Positions 44,601-55,671 are shown, numbered from the stretch's first letter. The stretch: 64,000 bases of DNA from Globisporangium splendens (GCA_006386115.1 VFIW01000064.1:62001-126000); one strand, 5' to 3'. Notes: generated by a model from the sequence alone, not told the origin. A program made the numbers and translations.

Positions 44601-46643
44601 GAACGTCTACACAGCGGATTGGCTACGTGAAGCTAAGGTTCGGCGAGCAATCAGAACAGCTCGTGCTTTCTGAATGTGAGAAGTACAACGTTGTGCAAGC
44701 TGAATTGATGCCACTTGTCGACCTTCTGAAGAATTTACCATCTCATCAATTTTACGTTCGTTTTGCCGAACTGAAGGACTCATTGAATTCGCTGAAAGCA
44801 AAATGGCACAAGCGAGAGGAGCACGGGGGCAAAATCGAAGATATCGCCGAGGTGACAGAACAATCGGACAGCGAAATCGAAGAAGTTGATCCGGCAAGTG
44901 CTCTGGATTTTGAGAGTGGTGACGCCGTCCTTCAAGAGGATGATGACCGGAGAAAGGGCGATGCACCACGAGAGTACACAGGTCCACAAGGTCTTGACGT
45001 AACGTTCGATCAAGTTTCGTTGGGGGGGTTATTCTTTGAACATCCATCGCAAGTAACTCAGCCTGATCTCTCAATCAGCGATTTATCTCAAAAGATAATT
45101 GACGAGGGCAGAGCAGCGGCGCAAGTTTCACACGAAAATGCAAACACTGATGAAGTTGCGCAACTTCATCGAGGATTAGAGGTCCTCACAATACCAAAAC
45201 CCAAAGTGACTACACCTCGCCGTCGGACGACGACTCAAAATCGCAAGTTTGCTCGTCATGAGTTTGTGGAGTGCCGCTCCGAGTGCCCAATTGGACTCGA
45301 CGTCTTTATTGTGTGGGCGAAGTCGACGCCGAACCTGAACCTTGTGAAAGACGCGATGAACCAATACCCAGTGCTCTTTAATGCACAGAACCTAGCCGAC
45401 AAAGAGTGCTTTGTGCGTGAGATGCCTGTGTCATGCGTGTACATGCATAATTTTGTAATCCCGCCACTTCTGACCAAGCGAGTTAGCAGTGCGCTCATGG
45501 AGTGGAACAAAAACCATGCTGACAAACTCGATCTTCGGGATGGGTGCGTGGTGAACCAAGTGGACGAAAACTTGAAGACCACGCCGGTTGTGTACCTGTC
45601 ATCCGGACTTGTGGGGCTCTCAGAGTACGTGCGTTTTTATTGATCGGACTTGGTGTGCTATTTTGTGCTCATTGAACGGTTGGTACGTGTATTACAGGGA
45701 ATACGTCGTCAGGCTCGTGGAATTTTATCAATTGCAGTCGAGAGTGTCAGCATACATTGAAGACATGGAGTGGTTGGTGAGAGATTGGCGAGCGTACGAC
45801 ACAGTTACCTCTTCCTTTATGTTGGAGGACATTGATGTTGGCGGCAAAGTACTTAAATCTTCGGAAATCGCTGGAGAAGTTGCGCAACTTTTCGAAGCTT
45901 CGTGGCTCGGTCGATGCTTCTCGCTTGCTAACGAGACAGACGGAGAGAGCTTCGCGGTCCGATTTGCTGATATTGTGGGGAGAGTTGCGCGAACGAGCTT
46001 GCTGAGCGATGTGACGCTTATGGGTGGACTTCGCTTCATGTGTTCCAAGTATGCGCACTGCCATGTGGTTGATTCCTGCGTTGTCACGAACGAAGTGTTC
46101 CACTTGCCAGACAAACCGCTAATGTTGTACAAGCACGTCATCGTGCCGATCAACATGGCAGCGAAGAAGCACTGGGGTGTTCATATTGTGAATGTGATGC
46201 TACCAAGAAAAATCGTCGCTCATCTCTACGATCCTATGGGTTCAAGCGCCAACACCAAGCTGATGGAGGGCAAGTGGACGACATACACGCTTCCCTTGCT
46301 CAAGAAGTGGTTTGAGCGCGATACAACTGCGAACGTCAACATAACAGCTGACGTCAATGTGTTTCCCACGGACGTGTCCTTCAAATGGGTACACTCCCCG
46401 TTGCAAAACGACGGATCCAGCTGCGGAGTATTTTGCGCCGCACGAGTTCACACCTCTGTAACGAACTCCGCCTCTTTTGAGCATACACCATCGCCCTCGT
46501 TCGATGAGATACAGGTAATGAGACTGCGGCTTCTGTACAAACTTACTGTTGCTGTGCAAGGTGATGCAGAACCAATCGAGACAGGCGCGCAACATGAGGT
46601 ATCATTAAAGATACGTGACTACTTCAAGTTGAAACTCCGTTAG
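41602..46643 (+). CDS. MULE transposase with FAR1, SWIM and Ulp1-like domains, right copy
   Basis: Mirror of the left gene, easier to read. Exons: FAR1 exon ending 42806, 42895–43051, 43120–43380, 43455–43657, 43727–45624 and 45698–46643. Every join keeps frame, with donors GTGGGT, GTATGT, GTAGGA, GTTGGT and GTACGT. The first ATG with protein-like sequence downstream is 41602 (MGRTNVHKTTRLRKV). A second basic-acidic segment starts at 41818. The joins between 41,770 and about 42,190 could not be made consistent in frame. The protein is about 1,350 residues. One amino-acid difference from the left copy (Gly/Asp) is visible. Confidence 0.85.
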
Positions 46644-46675
46644 GTGAGCCATGAGAGCACTTAGTAGCTTGTCTA

Positions 46676-46966
46676 CTAGTAGCCTAATTTTGTTAATAAA
46701 AAGGTCAACAACGTTGAAAACGAGGAAGCAGCCTCCACGTTTCTATGGCGTTGGCTGGATGCTGCTTGGGTCAGCGCAGCAGTGAGATCTTCTTGCACAA
46801 GGAAGGAAACCTCTTGGTGAACTTCCATCGCTTTTGTCAGCAAATCTTCCAGCATTTTAAGGCGCGCAGTAAGGTCTTCTAGTTCGCGAATTCGGCTCCA
46901 CAGAAGCTGTGACGCGAACGCAACGTTTTGCTCGCTCGATCCTTCGCTGTGCGCAGGCGCTGACAT
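46676..46966 (-). CDS. Small coiled-coil protein of the MULE, right copy
   Basis: 96 residues, the same protein as 35558–35848. It is convergent with the transposase gene. Its conservation as an open frame in both copies is weak evidence of function, because the copies are almost identical throughout. Confidence 0.6.
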   Translation of the reverse strand: MSAPAHSEGSSEQNVAFASQLLWSRIRELEDLTARLKMLEDLLTKAMEVHQEVSFLVQEDLTAALTQAASSQRHRNVEAASSFSTLLTFLLTKLGY

Positions 46967-47359
46967 GCTTTATTCCGCTGACTTTACTTTTTGGACGCAA
47001 GTTTTTTTGTGGTCACTCGACTGCTTCCGGTTCAACAGCAGTTCGAGAAACTGGATAACCGGTCCAAATTTTGACACGGTTCCCTAAAAGTTGCACAACT
47101 TTATGTCGATAAAATACAGTTTATTACGACTTAAATGCGAAATTAAAACGATAAATTTCATTATCATCTTCAATTATGATAATTTACAACAATAAATTCC
47201 GTTATATATTTACATAATGTAATATAACATGTAACTTACATTTTTACACCGTAAACTACAGAGGACAAAAGTTGAGCAACTCTGATATAGCAACTTTTTG
47301 CTGTTATAGCAACTTTCTTGTCTTTTTCTTGTACAATTAAAGTTGCTGTAACGCGAGCC

Positions 47360-47368
47360 CTCCAGTCT
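47360..47368. repeat. 9-bp target duplication, right MULE copy
   Basis: CTCCAGTCT directly follows the right copy. Its reverse complement opens the central spacer at 41253–41261. Confidence 0.75.
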
Positions 47369-48287
47369 GTGTCCTTTGTGCGGATATCATTTCGCGATGT
47401 GTGCGTGGGCTGGTATTAAATGCCGCCTGGCCATGCACGCGCTCGGATGAACTCATCAGGACGATTAGTTCATCTTCTCCAGTGTGGTCCCGCTGCCCGC
47501 ATGACATTTCGCAGACAGAACAAGGACAGAGGAGCGACGCCTCGTTTGTCTCAGTGGGTAATTGCGTGGTCAATTTGATTAGTTTTGTTTTTATCACTTG
47601 CACATTATCAGTTGCACAGGCGAGTTCTTTGAGGGAACCTTGTTCCATTCTTGTTCCATTCGGTGCTGTGATGCAGCAAAAGTCTCATCTCGGTAATGTC
47701 AAGAGATGCCTCTCTCGTTTGTTGGCTGCGGGAGATCGGACTTAAAATGTACACACCATGTACGCATTCCGTCTCGCTTTCATGGTTGCCTTGAATTGCA
47801 TTGGACAGAGATTACTCGCCCGCGAAACTGGGCACTGCAAACATCGATGTGCTGGCGCGATTGGACGATCCCTTTACCACCGACACCGCTGATTCTACAA
47901 CTCCACTTTTTTCCCATACTATAGAATATTAAAGTAAAGTGAACCCCAGTTGACTTCAAAATGGTTTGGACAAGGACACCAGATATCTCATTACACAGGT
48001 GGATGTACACAAGGGGTTGGCTGCCTGTCCATGCCCATCTTTAGGTCGCATCGGTTTTTTTTCTAGGTGCGTATGACACATGGTCCTCCCCGTGTCCTGC
48101 TCCGCCGAGAGAGTCGCTTCCATCCTGAAGAAGATGGGAGGCGTCGAGTGCCACTGGCGAGTGAGTTACCTTTGTTGACGATCACGACAGCGGCGAGGAT
48201 TGTCGATCGCTTCGCGGTACTCAGTCTTGAAATTGCTCTTCAGCCCGTACATCTCAAAGCACAGACCCGCGCACTAAACCAGATTAG
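47369..48287. other. Intergenic, nothing recognised
   Basis: Right flank of the MULE pair, once continuous with the sequence left of 35156. No gene or known repeat is supported. Confidence 0.5.
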
Positions 48288-49004
48288 ATGCAAGCTCTCA
48301 GCATGAACTCCCCTCACCTCCACCTGGACGTGACGCGTCTCGCAGCCATCCAACAAAAGCAGAAGCGATCCCCACCATTCACGTGCCCGGAACCAGGATG
48401 CACCCGCGCGTTCTACCGTCGATGCACGCTCTCGGAGCATTTGGTGACCCACACAGGCGAGAAACCACACGTGTGCCACATCCAGTCGTGCGGCAAGCGC
48501 TTCTCGACGTCCGGGAACCTGTCGCGCCACAAACACCTCCACGGACCGATCGTGCCTCTGAAGTGTCCCATGGAAGGATGCTCGTGCACTTTCTCAAGTG
48601 AGGTCAAGCTGGAGAACCATCTGAAGTACCATTTCGGGACATCTGTGCATATTTGTCCTTTTGACGGCTGCGGTAACACGTACAGCACGATCGGCAACTT
48701 GAAACGCCACCTACGCATCCACCACGATGCCAAGTACCAGCCTCAAACCAACGTCCTCACCCCAGCGCACAGCTCGCCAAAGAAGACAACGTCCAGCCCA
48801 ACCACCATCGATATGTTCGCGTTTGTCGACAATGAGAACGATGCCGAGTTCAATGACAGCGACACGTGGCTTGCTGCTCGCATGACGGCCACAGAGCCAT
48901 CGGTCCGCGATGAGACCTCGCAGCCTTGGGAACCGGAGATTTTTGAGGCGCTGCTGTCGATGCTCGACGAAAACGACGACGACGTAACTATGTGCACTGT
49001 GTAG
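48288..49004 (+). CDS. C2H2 zinc-finger protein, four fingers
   Basis: 238 residues, single exon, ATG 48288 (a second Met follows five codons later). Four TFIIIA-type fingers with spacing CX4CX12HX3–4H: CPEPGC…HLVTH, CHIQSC…HKHLH, CPMEGC…HLKYH, CPFDGC…HLRIHH. The TGEKP linker is present only after finger 1. The tail is Ser/Thr-rich and ends acidic (ALLSMLDENDDD), resembling an activation region. Probably a nuclear DNA-binding transcription factor with unknown target. Confidence 0.9.
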   Translation: MQALSMNSPHLHLDVTRLAAIQQKQKRSPPFTCPEPGCTRAFYRRCTLSEHLVTHTGEKPHVCHIQSCGKRFSTSGNLSRHKHLHGPIVPLKCPMEGCSCTFSSEVKLENHLKYHFGTSVHICPFDGCGNTYSTIGNLKRHLRIHHDAKYQPQTNVLTPAHSSPKKTTSSPTTIDMFAFVDNENDAEFNDSDTWLAARMTATEPSVRDETSQPWEPEIFEALLSMLDENDDDVTMCTV

Positions 49005-49953
49005 ACTCAGCACTTTGCGAGAGCAAGAGAAAGAAAACCCACGAGACTGTACCATACACAACTTGGACCATTATACACAAAGATTTGACATATTTAACCA
49101 CAAATGGATCACGTTGTCCAATCCTCGTTTCGTAAAAGACCGACCAGCAAGCACATGATGGCTCCACGTTGTATTCGCAACTACTCAATTCCTATTTCAG
49201 CTGTAAACACACTTGTCAGGTCTTCAGCTGTTTGCTTCCTCTTGCAGCGTGGCCTTGTCTCACAGCAAATACCGTCGCGTGGTTACTTTATTTTAACCAG
49301 AAAGAGTGGAAGTATCTGCAATGGGTAGGAACGGCACTGCCGAGCACCCTCGATCCGACAGCTGTATCCAAAGCGATCGACAAGTGAGACTTTCACGAAT
49401 GGCTTCACTTGTCGGTCCGACTTAGTACTGCACTGGGAATTGCTACAAGCCACCAACTGTGTTGACTACCTCTGTGAGTGATGGCACGCCGGACTTCCTG
49501 CTACGAACGACATGGGTCAACACCACACTTATTTGACACAAAACATTGTGCGCATGACCTTGTGGCATGGATCAGTACAGCATCCAGCAAACAACGCGGC
49601 TCGGGAAGCTCTACTTCTTCGGAGCGGCTCGCTGACAACAGCAGAGAACGGTCTAGCAGTATAGCTGGGAGCAAGTGCAGTGTATTTCTCACAATGCATC
49701 TCGTTTGGAACTCGAAAGAAACTTTGTGGCAAGAAGCACACACAATGACGCCATCCTATGCCTTGTGGTCGAAATTGGATAGATGAGAGGCAAAATGATA
49801 GATTGCTGCTGCTAACATCGAATAAAAGAGGTCCCAAATACCTATTCCCTTGCTGCGCCGCTTTGCTCTATATTGCAACCAAACGGTTCAAATAGTTTGC
49901 CGCATCGGTGGTGTTGGAGTAGATTGAGTACTGACCGCCTCCGAGATTCATTT

Positions 49954-50001
49954 CACGTGTGCGCCGTGTAACGGGATTGCCCGTTACACGGCGCACACGT
50001 G
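49954..50001. repeat. Perfect 22-bp inverted repeat with 4-nt loop
   Basis: Left arm 49954–49975, loop ATTG, right arm 49980–50001. The arms start CACGTGTGCGCCGTG and match without error. It could extrude as a cruciform. Confidence 0.95.
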
Positions 50002-50353
50002 CGTTGAGGAAGCGCAGGTGAGAGGAAGGACACAGGGGCAACGTTGTGTCCAAAGAGAAGGAAGGGAGCTTTGCGCGGCAACGTGCAAAATGAGAAGTGA
50101 ATTAAGGTTTGGAATGCAAATCTGATGGGTTGTTCCTACGGTGTCTACGATTGGTAGATAGTCGGCGTCCAATCAGACTACCATCCAATGAGATTAAACT
50201 TTAATGGAGTACTATTATTGGCTAAAATGCAACTGGCTACACACAGTGTTGATGGGTTAACGGGTGGGTTTGGAGAGAGAGTGGTAGAACCCGTGTGGGT
50301 ATGACCCACACTCTCTTGACCCAAGAACCCATGTCATGGGAGTCCCCATTACA
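49967..50353. repeat. Possible solo LTR
   Basis: 387 bp bounded by TGTAACGGG and CCCATTACA, ends very like those of LTR A and element 2. No 5-bp target duplication is seen (CGCCG versus GGTGC), and the internal sequence does not match the LTRs here. Confidence 0.35.
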
Positions 50354-50692
50354 GGTGCCATGCACTTCGTCTGCATGCATCAACTGTTATGTTGACGTCG
50401 ATCTCAGATACCAGCAAAAATACCGACAAGGCCATGCACGAATTAATCCTGTCTGGGTGCCTTCGGCATTCTGCTGTCCCAGAGCAATTGATTGATTGTG
50501 ATTTAGTTGAAATGTCCCGTTTTCATTGGCCCCAAATCGGGACAAACCCAAGAATTGATTGCACAACTTGCATGACTCGAATGTACTAGTTTTAGTTATC
50601 AATAACCCAAACACACTCGTGGGTGAATGATGCTTGGGTCTTACTCTCATTGTCCATCTCAACACGCTTTCTGAGCTCAAGAGCACACAAGA

Positions 50693-51916
50693 ATGGCAAC
50701 GAATGCGGATGGCGACGAGCGCCAGGCTGCGGCGCGCGCCGCCGACAGCGATGACGAGGACGTCCCGGAGCTCCTGACGCCCGTGTCTCCTCCACCTCCT
50801 TCGTCTCCTGTATCAGCGGCAGTGCCCTCCAGCAATGCACCCCAGACGTCGCAAGCGTCCATGGTGCCCGTGACGATTCTGTCGGGCTTCCTTGGCGCGG
50901 GCAAGACGACGCTGCTGCGCTACATCCTCACGGCCAACCACGGCAAGCGCATCGCCGTGATCGAGAACGAGTTCGGTGAGGAGATCGGTGTGGAGAACCT
51001 CATCGCCAAGGACGGCGCCAACGGCCAGGTCTTCGACGACTTCTACGAGCTCAGCAACGGCTGCGTCTGCTGCTCCGTGCGCGACGATCTGGTCAACACG
51101 CTCGAGAAGCTGCTGACGCGCCGCGACCGGTTCGACTACATTCTGGTGGAGACCACGGGCATGGCCAACCCAGGCAAGGTGGCATCGGTCTTCTGGGTCG
51201 ATGACGAGCTCGAGGGCCGCATTTTCCTCGACGGCATCGTCACGCTCGTTGACGCGCCGCGTCTCCAGTTCCATCTGGACCACCCGGACACGCGCAACGA
51301 GACCGTGTCGCAATTGGCGTACGCCGACCGCATCCTGCTCAACAAATGCGATCTGGTGACGAGCGAAGCACAGCAAGAAGCAATCGCGGCGCGTGTGAAG
51401 GCTGTCAACGCGATCGCCAAGGTCTCGTGGACCCACCGCGCTGAGATCGACTTGGACGAGATCCTCAACATCCAGAGCTTCACGTCGCACAAAGCGCTCG
51501 ACATTGAGGCCGTCCTCACAGCGCAGGAGCATCAACAGCACGTTAATCACTTTGAAGAAGGACACGAAGACGAGCACACGCACACGGGGGCCATGCAGAC
51601 GACGTGCCTCTCGATCGGCGACAGCGCGCGTCTGGACATGAGCAAACTTGAGCGCTGGCTGGGGGAGCTCCTCTGGGGTCAGACAGACGGCGACAGCAGC
51701 ACGAGTGCAAAAGACCAGCGACTGTTTCGCATGAAAGGCGTGCTCGCGATCGCGGACGAGCCCAACAAGTTCATCCTCCAGGCCGTCCACGAGCTCTTTG
51801 AGGTGTACGCGTCCGACGAACCCTGGTCGGAAGATGTGAGCTCACGCATCGTGTTCATTGGCCTGCATTTGGACCTCAAGCGCCTCGAAGAAGGACTCCG
51901 AAGCTGCATCTGCTGA
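50693..51916 (+). CDS. CobW/COG0523 GTPase, ZNG1 (CBWD) type metallochaperone
   Basis: 407 residues, single exon. Walker A GFLGAGKT, the family metal motif GCVCCS (CxCC), Walker B/switch LVETTGMANPGK, and guanine-specificity NKCD. A His-rich stretch (HQQHVNHFEEGHEDEHTH) lies between the GTPase domain and the C-terminal CobW_C domain. The family delivers metals by GTP hydrolysis; the eukaryotic ZNG1 branch gives zinc to methionine aminopeptidase. The N-terminus before MVPVTIL is acidic and proline-rich, without the typical ZNG1 Cys-Pro-Glu motif clearly present. The metal is therefore inferred. Confidence 0.92.
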   Translation: MATNADGDERQAAARAADSDDEDVPELLTPVSPPPPSSPVSAAVPSSNAPQTSQASMVPVTILSGFLGAGKTTLLRYILTANHGKRIAVIENEFGEEIGVENLIAKDGANGQVFDDFYELSNGCVCCSVRDDLVNTLEKLLTRRDRFDYILVETTGMANPGKVASVFWVDDELEGRIFLDGIVTLVDAPRLQFHLDHPDTRNETVSQLAYADRILLNKCDLVTSEAQQEAIAARVKAVNAIAKVSWTHRAEIDLDEILNIQSFTSHKALDIEAVLTAQEHQQHVNHFEEGHEDEHTHTGAMQTTCLSIGDSARLDMSKLERWLGELLWGQTDGDSSTSAKDQRLFRMKGVLAIADEPNKFILQAVHELFEVYASDEPWSEDVSSRIVFIGLHLDLKRLEEGLRSCIC

Positions 51917-51992
51917 TAATAACGTTATATTCTCTAGATGATGTCTTGGCAATGGATTAGATGAAAATACAGGGACTGCGATGATGAACTCA

Positions 51993-54900
51993 CTATGTGA
52001 CCGTGCTGGTCATGATCTTTGTGCTCGTGTCTGATGCCTCAGTCGCAGACCCATTGACAAGCGCCGCCGCAGACGCCGTCGCATTCGAGACGACTCTCGC
52101 AGCGCTCGTCGGGTCCAGTCGTCTGTACGACGCCGCAGCCATGAACGGCAGGTTCTCCTGGTACTGCGAGCTCGTGCTGTGCAGCGACTCGGTGCGGCCA
52201 AACAGTACGCCGCGCGCCACGGTGAACTGCAGCATCGTCTCGAACGCGCGCAGGCACTCGGCGGGCTTGTGCAGCGTCATGAGCCCCACCTTCATGCCGC
52301 CCTTGGTGCCCGAAGCTGAGCTTATGATGGGATTGTTGCTGGGACATTTCAAGACAATCCAGTTGCTGAATCTCGGTGGCCGCCGCCGCCATTGCAGAAA
52401 CGTCTTGCTGCTCTTCCATGTACAAGTTGCGCAGATGCTGCTGCTCCTGCTGAATGGTGGCGATCTTGTGCACCTTGATCTTCCAGTCTGGGTACCGCTC
52501 AAAGACCAACCCGAGCGAACGCCGCGACAGTTTGTAGAGTACGCACGGCGTCTTGGAGCGCGTGTGCGCACTTCGCGGCTTATTGGTGAACATCGCGACC
52601 TCGCCAAAGTAGCTGCCCGCGGTGAGTTCGTTGACTTTTTTCATTTGTGACATCGTATGCGGCTTTTTCGGGTCGACATCTGAAAAGTAATCCTGGAAAC
52701 TGGTCGGCGTCGGCATCGCCTTCTGCTCACTTGAGAGCTTCCGTCTCAGGGTCTCCAGTGGCACGAGGACCTCCAAGACCCCAGTAAACACGAAATACAT
52801 GTCGCTGCCTTCCTCACCATAGCGGCACACAAACTGGTCTTTCGCGATCAGCACTTGCGAGAACTGCGATACGAGCATGCGCGTCACCGAATCTTCCATG
52901 CCTGACAGGAACGCTACTTTCATGATCATCGACTGCAGGTGCACGAGGCGGATATCGGTCAGCAGGGAGGGTGGTAGGCACCTCTCAAGGATGTGTTCTT
53001 GCGTAATCGTGTGGAACCGCTGGAAAAAGTAAAACGTCTTCAGCTTGTCCTCGATCGAGAGCGGTAACTAGAAATGCGCGAGCATGTGGCGCAGCGAGCT
53101 CAGCTTGGCGTTGAAGTCGCGAGTATCGGCATCCATCAAGTCGACGACGTCGGACAGATTCCCGACGATGAACGCAAACAGGAAAAAGCCGCACAGAAGT
53201 GTGACCACGGTGAACACACACTGGACCGACGATTTCGGCATCTCGCCCGAGTACGATGCCGACATGATGCCAAAACACGTCACGAGGTGCAAGAACAGGG
53301 AAAACAGCACAATGGTGACCACAAGTTTGCCAATATTGCAGAGCCGAAACGACAGTGTCCACTCGCGCAGATGGCCATGAGCGTGCCAGGCTCGCAGCAA
53401 TCTCGGGATCCGCAGAATCTCCGGGCGTGGCAAATCAACTCCCAGCAACAGCACCTCGTACGGCAGTAAACACAACAAGTCGAAGGCGAATGCCCTGCGG
53501 AAGTAGTGCAATGCCGTCTTCACGGGCTGGGTCACTTTTTCGTGGTCATCGGCTGTGAACGTGAGATGGCAGTTCAAATACAGATCGACGAGAAGGAGAA
53601 GATCCGCTGCCACATGCAGGATGACTAGCGACGGAGTCGAGCAATCCAGCAACGGGAACGCGAGCAGCGAAGGAATAAAGACCCAATTGAACAGCAAATG
53701 AAGCTGCAGCCCTAGGAGCCAATATTGACGCATTGGCGATGCGGCGTCGATCGATTTCTTCATGAGCAGTTTAGACCACATTGGCGCTACGGCATGCCCA
53801 TTGCGTTGCTGCAGCATTCGATCAGATAACTTGTCGTAAAATCCTCGGATCGCGTCCTGTGGGCTCGGTCCCACTTCAGCTGGTTTCGCTCGCTGGATCA
53901 GCGATGACACAGTTGACGCCAGTCGACCAGTGAACACGGAGTTACTGCGCTTGAGCGTTGCTTTCTTGTGTGGGGTGATTTGGGGAAGCACGATAGGGGA
54001 CGTGTTCAACTCTCGTTTCTCATTCACGGAGATCCGGGTCACGCTGAATTCTGTGTGCCGCACTGCCGAAACATTTTGCGAGGATTTACTGCGACCGAAG
54101 GTCGGTTTTTTCTTGCTAAGCTTCATCGACTCGCCAATTGATCTCCGTTTCTTTAGAGTGCGTCGCTTGTTCGGTGGCTCCGTGGAGAGTTGATAAAGAG
54201 TAGTGAGCATGAAATCTTCTGCATCGTTTTTGTCTCCAGCACCACCATTTTGTCGCTGGTTGACAATCTCATCGACTGTTTTCGAGATCAGGTCTGCGTA
54301 ATGGGGATACCCTTCTAAGACCCGCTCTGTGTGAAACCGCGAGAGGCGGTAGAGCGTGCAATACGACGTAGTGACCACAGTGGCGGACCGAGGACGCTTG
54401 GAAAACACAGACACTTCGCCAAAGAAGCTGCCTTTTCGAAGCTCTCGCACTTTGACTCCGTTCACAAGAATGTGAAGTACACCAGAATTCACCACGTACA
54501 TGCAGTCCCCGGCGTCGCCTGTGTTGAACAGCGTGTGGTGGGCTGGCAGCGAGATCATTTCCAGCAGACTGGTAAGCGCGATGATGAACTGCTCGTTGCA
54601 CTCTTTGAAAAGCGGGATTCTCGACATCATGCCTTTCAGCAACTCGACCTGGATATCCTTCGAGATGGACGGACAGAGGAGCTTAACCACTTCACGGTCG
54701 TTCGATTCAGCGTCAGTGTAATGGCGTTTGATAAACTCGACTGCTTGAGCCTGCAAGGCATCGGGGACATGGTGAAACGACAGCAAATGCTTGAGCTGAT
54801 TGATTCGAGCTTGGGCGATAACCGTTTGGCTGCTCTCACTTTTCGAGAGAACAAAGAGCGTCGCACACAAATACGTGAAGAGAGCAAACCCGATCATCGC

Positions 54901-55671
54901 CACGAGGATCGTAAACAGAAATTCTTCGTTGTAGTGCGGCAACTCACCACCAAACGCTCCTGCGAGAAGTCCGCAGCTCCAGAAAAGCGAGATCAAATAC
55001 TGGGAGTGTAAGCTCTTTCGCCCAAACGTAGAAGGAGGGAACCAAATATCCTGCCCATCCGTATCCCAGGCAAAGCTGAAGCGCGTGCACGCGGTGGCAT
55101 GTGCGACAAAAGCAATTCCAAGTAGCACCTTCAGCAACTTCAGCAAGATGAAATTCTTCGAGTACACGTCTTCAAGGTTTGAGAAATACTTGGGAATTCG
55201 CCACATGCGCAACACTTTGTGCGTCTCCAGCCATGATTCGTGCGTCATTGACCGAGGTTGTGCCATGGGCACCAGCGACAATGGAACCACTGCGAGAACG
55301 TCCAACACGAACCCAAGCGACTTGACATATTTCAATCGAGATTTTCGCGTGTCGAGATGGATGTTGCCGTCCTCGTAGTAACCAGTGTTCAGTTTGACAT
55401 AAAAGTCGACGCAGAAAAGCACTACCATTGTGTAGAATAGCTGGAATTCGCGTGTCTTCGGCAAGCTCGCACCCAAAGACGAGATGAACGTTACTGCATA
55501 CGGCAGCAAAAACGCTTCGTAGATGAGGCAGCAAAACAGCACCAGATGCCAAACCTTGATGAACTTGGAGTGCGGATCAAACGCGTTCCACAGCGCTGGT
55601 TCCGAGAACCCATTGCGAGAAGCAAAACTCCCGTTCTCCACACTGCTTGTCGATTGCTTTCGCTTCTTCAT
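51993..55671 (-). CDS. Double-module cyclic-nucleotide-binding cation channel, with in-frame UAG and a frameshift
   Basis: The first ATG is 55671; the open frame extends slightly upstream. Module 1: S1–S6-like segments (VWHLVLFCCLIYEAFLLPY … FLFTILVAMIGFALFTYL) and a cNMP-binding domain (GSFFGEVSVFSKRPRSATVV). Module 2: a second set of membrane segments (WLLGLQLHLLFNWVF … FTVVTLLCGFFLFAFIVG), a C-linker and a second cNMP-binding domain (GSYFGEVAMFTNKPRSAHTR). A TAG at 53070–53068 falls between the last helix (RHMLAHF) and the C-linker (LPLSIEDKLKTFYFFQRF). A further frameshift near 52,330–52,345 is needed to reach the protein-like tail ending at 51993. Pore selectivity is not obvious. Either a fresh pseudogene or sequence errors. 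Confidence 0.75.

Larger units (their letters stand above)
41272..47359 (+). mobile_element. Mutator-like element with Ulp1 domain, right copy
   Basis: 6,088-bp inverted twin of 35165–41252, same gene content with all frames intact. Terminal repeat core TTACAGCAACTTTAATT at 41280–41296, and its complement near 47335–47351. Near identity of the arms implies a very recent origin or ongoing homogenisation by recombination. Confidence 0.9.
49005..50692. other. Intergenic with possible solo LTR
   Basis: No coding gene is supported. It contains the hairpin at 49954 and the LTR-like segment at 49967–50353. The end of the interval should hold the promoter of the CobW-like gene. Confidence 0.5.

Noticed and set aside
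35165..47359. Palindrome dismissed as assembly error
   Set aside because: The arms differ at least twice, and the spacer/flank 9-mers make biological sense. An artefact remains possible but is not the favoured reading.
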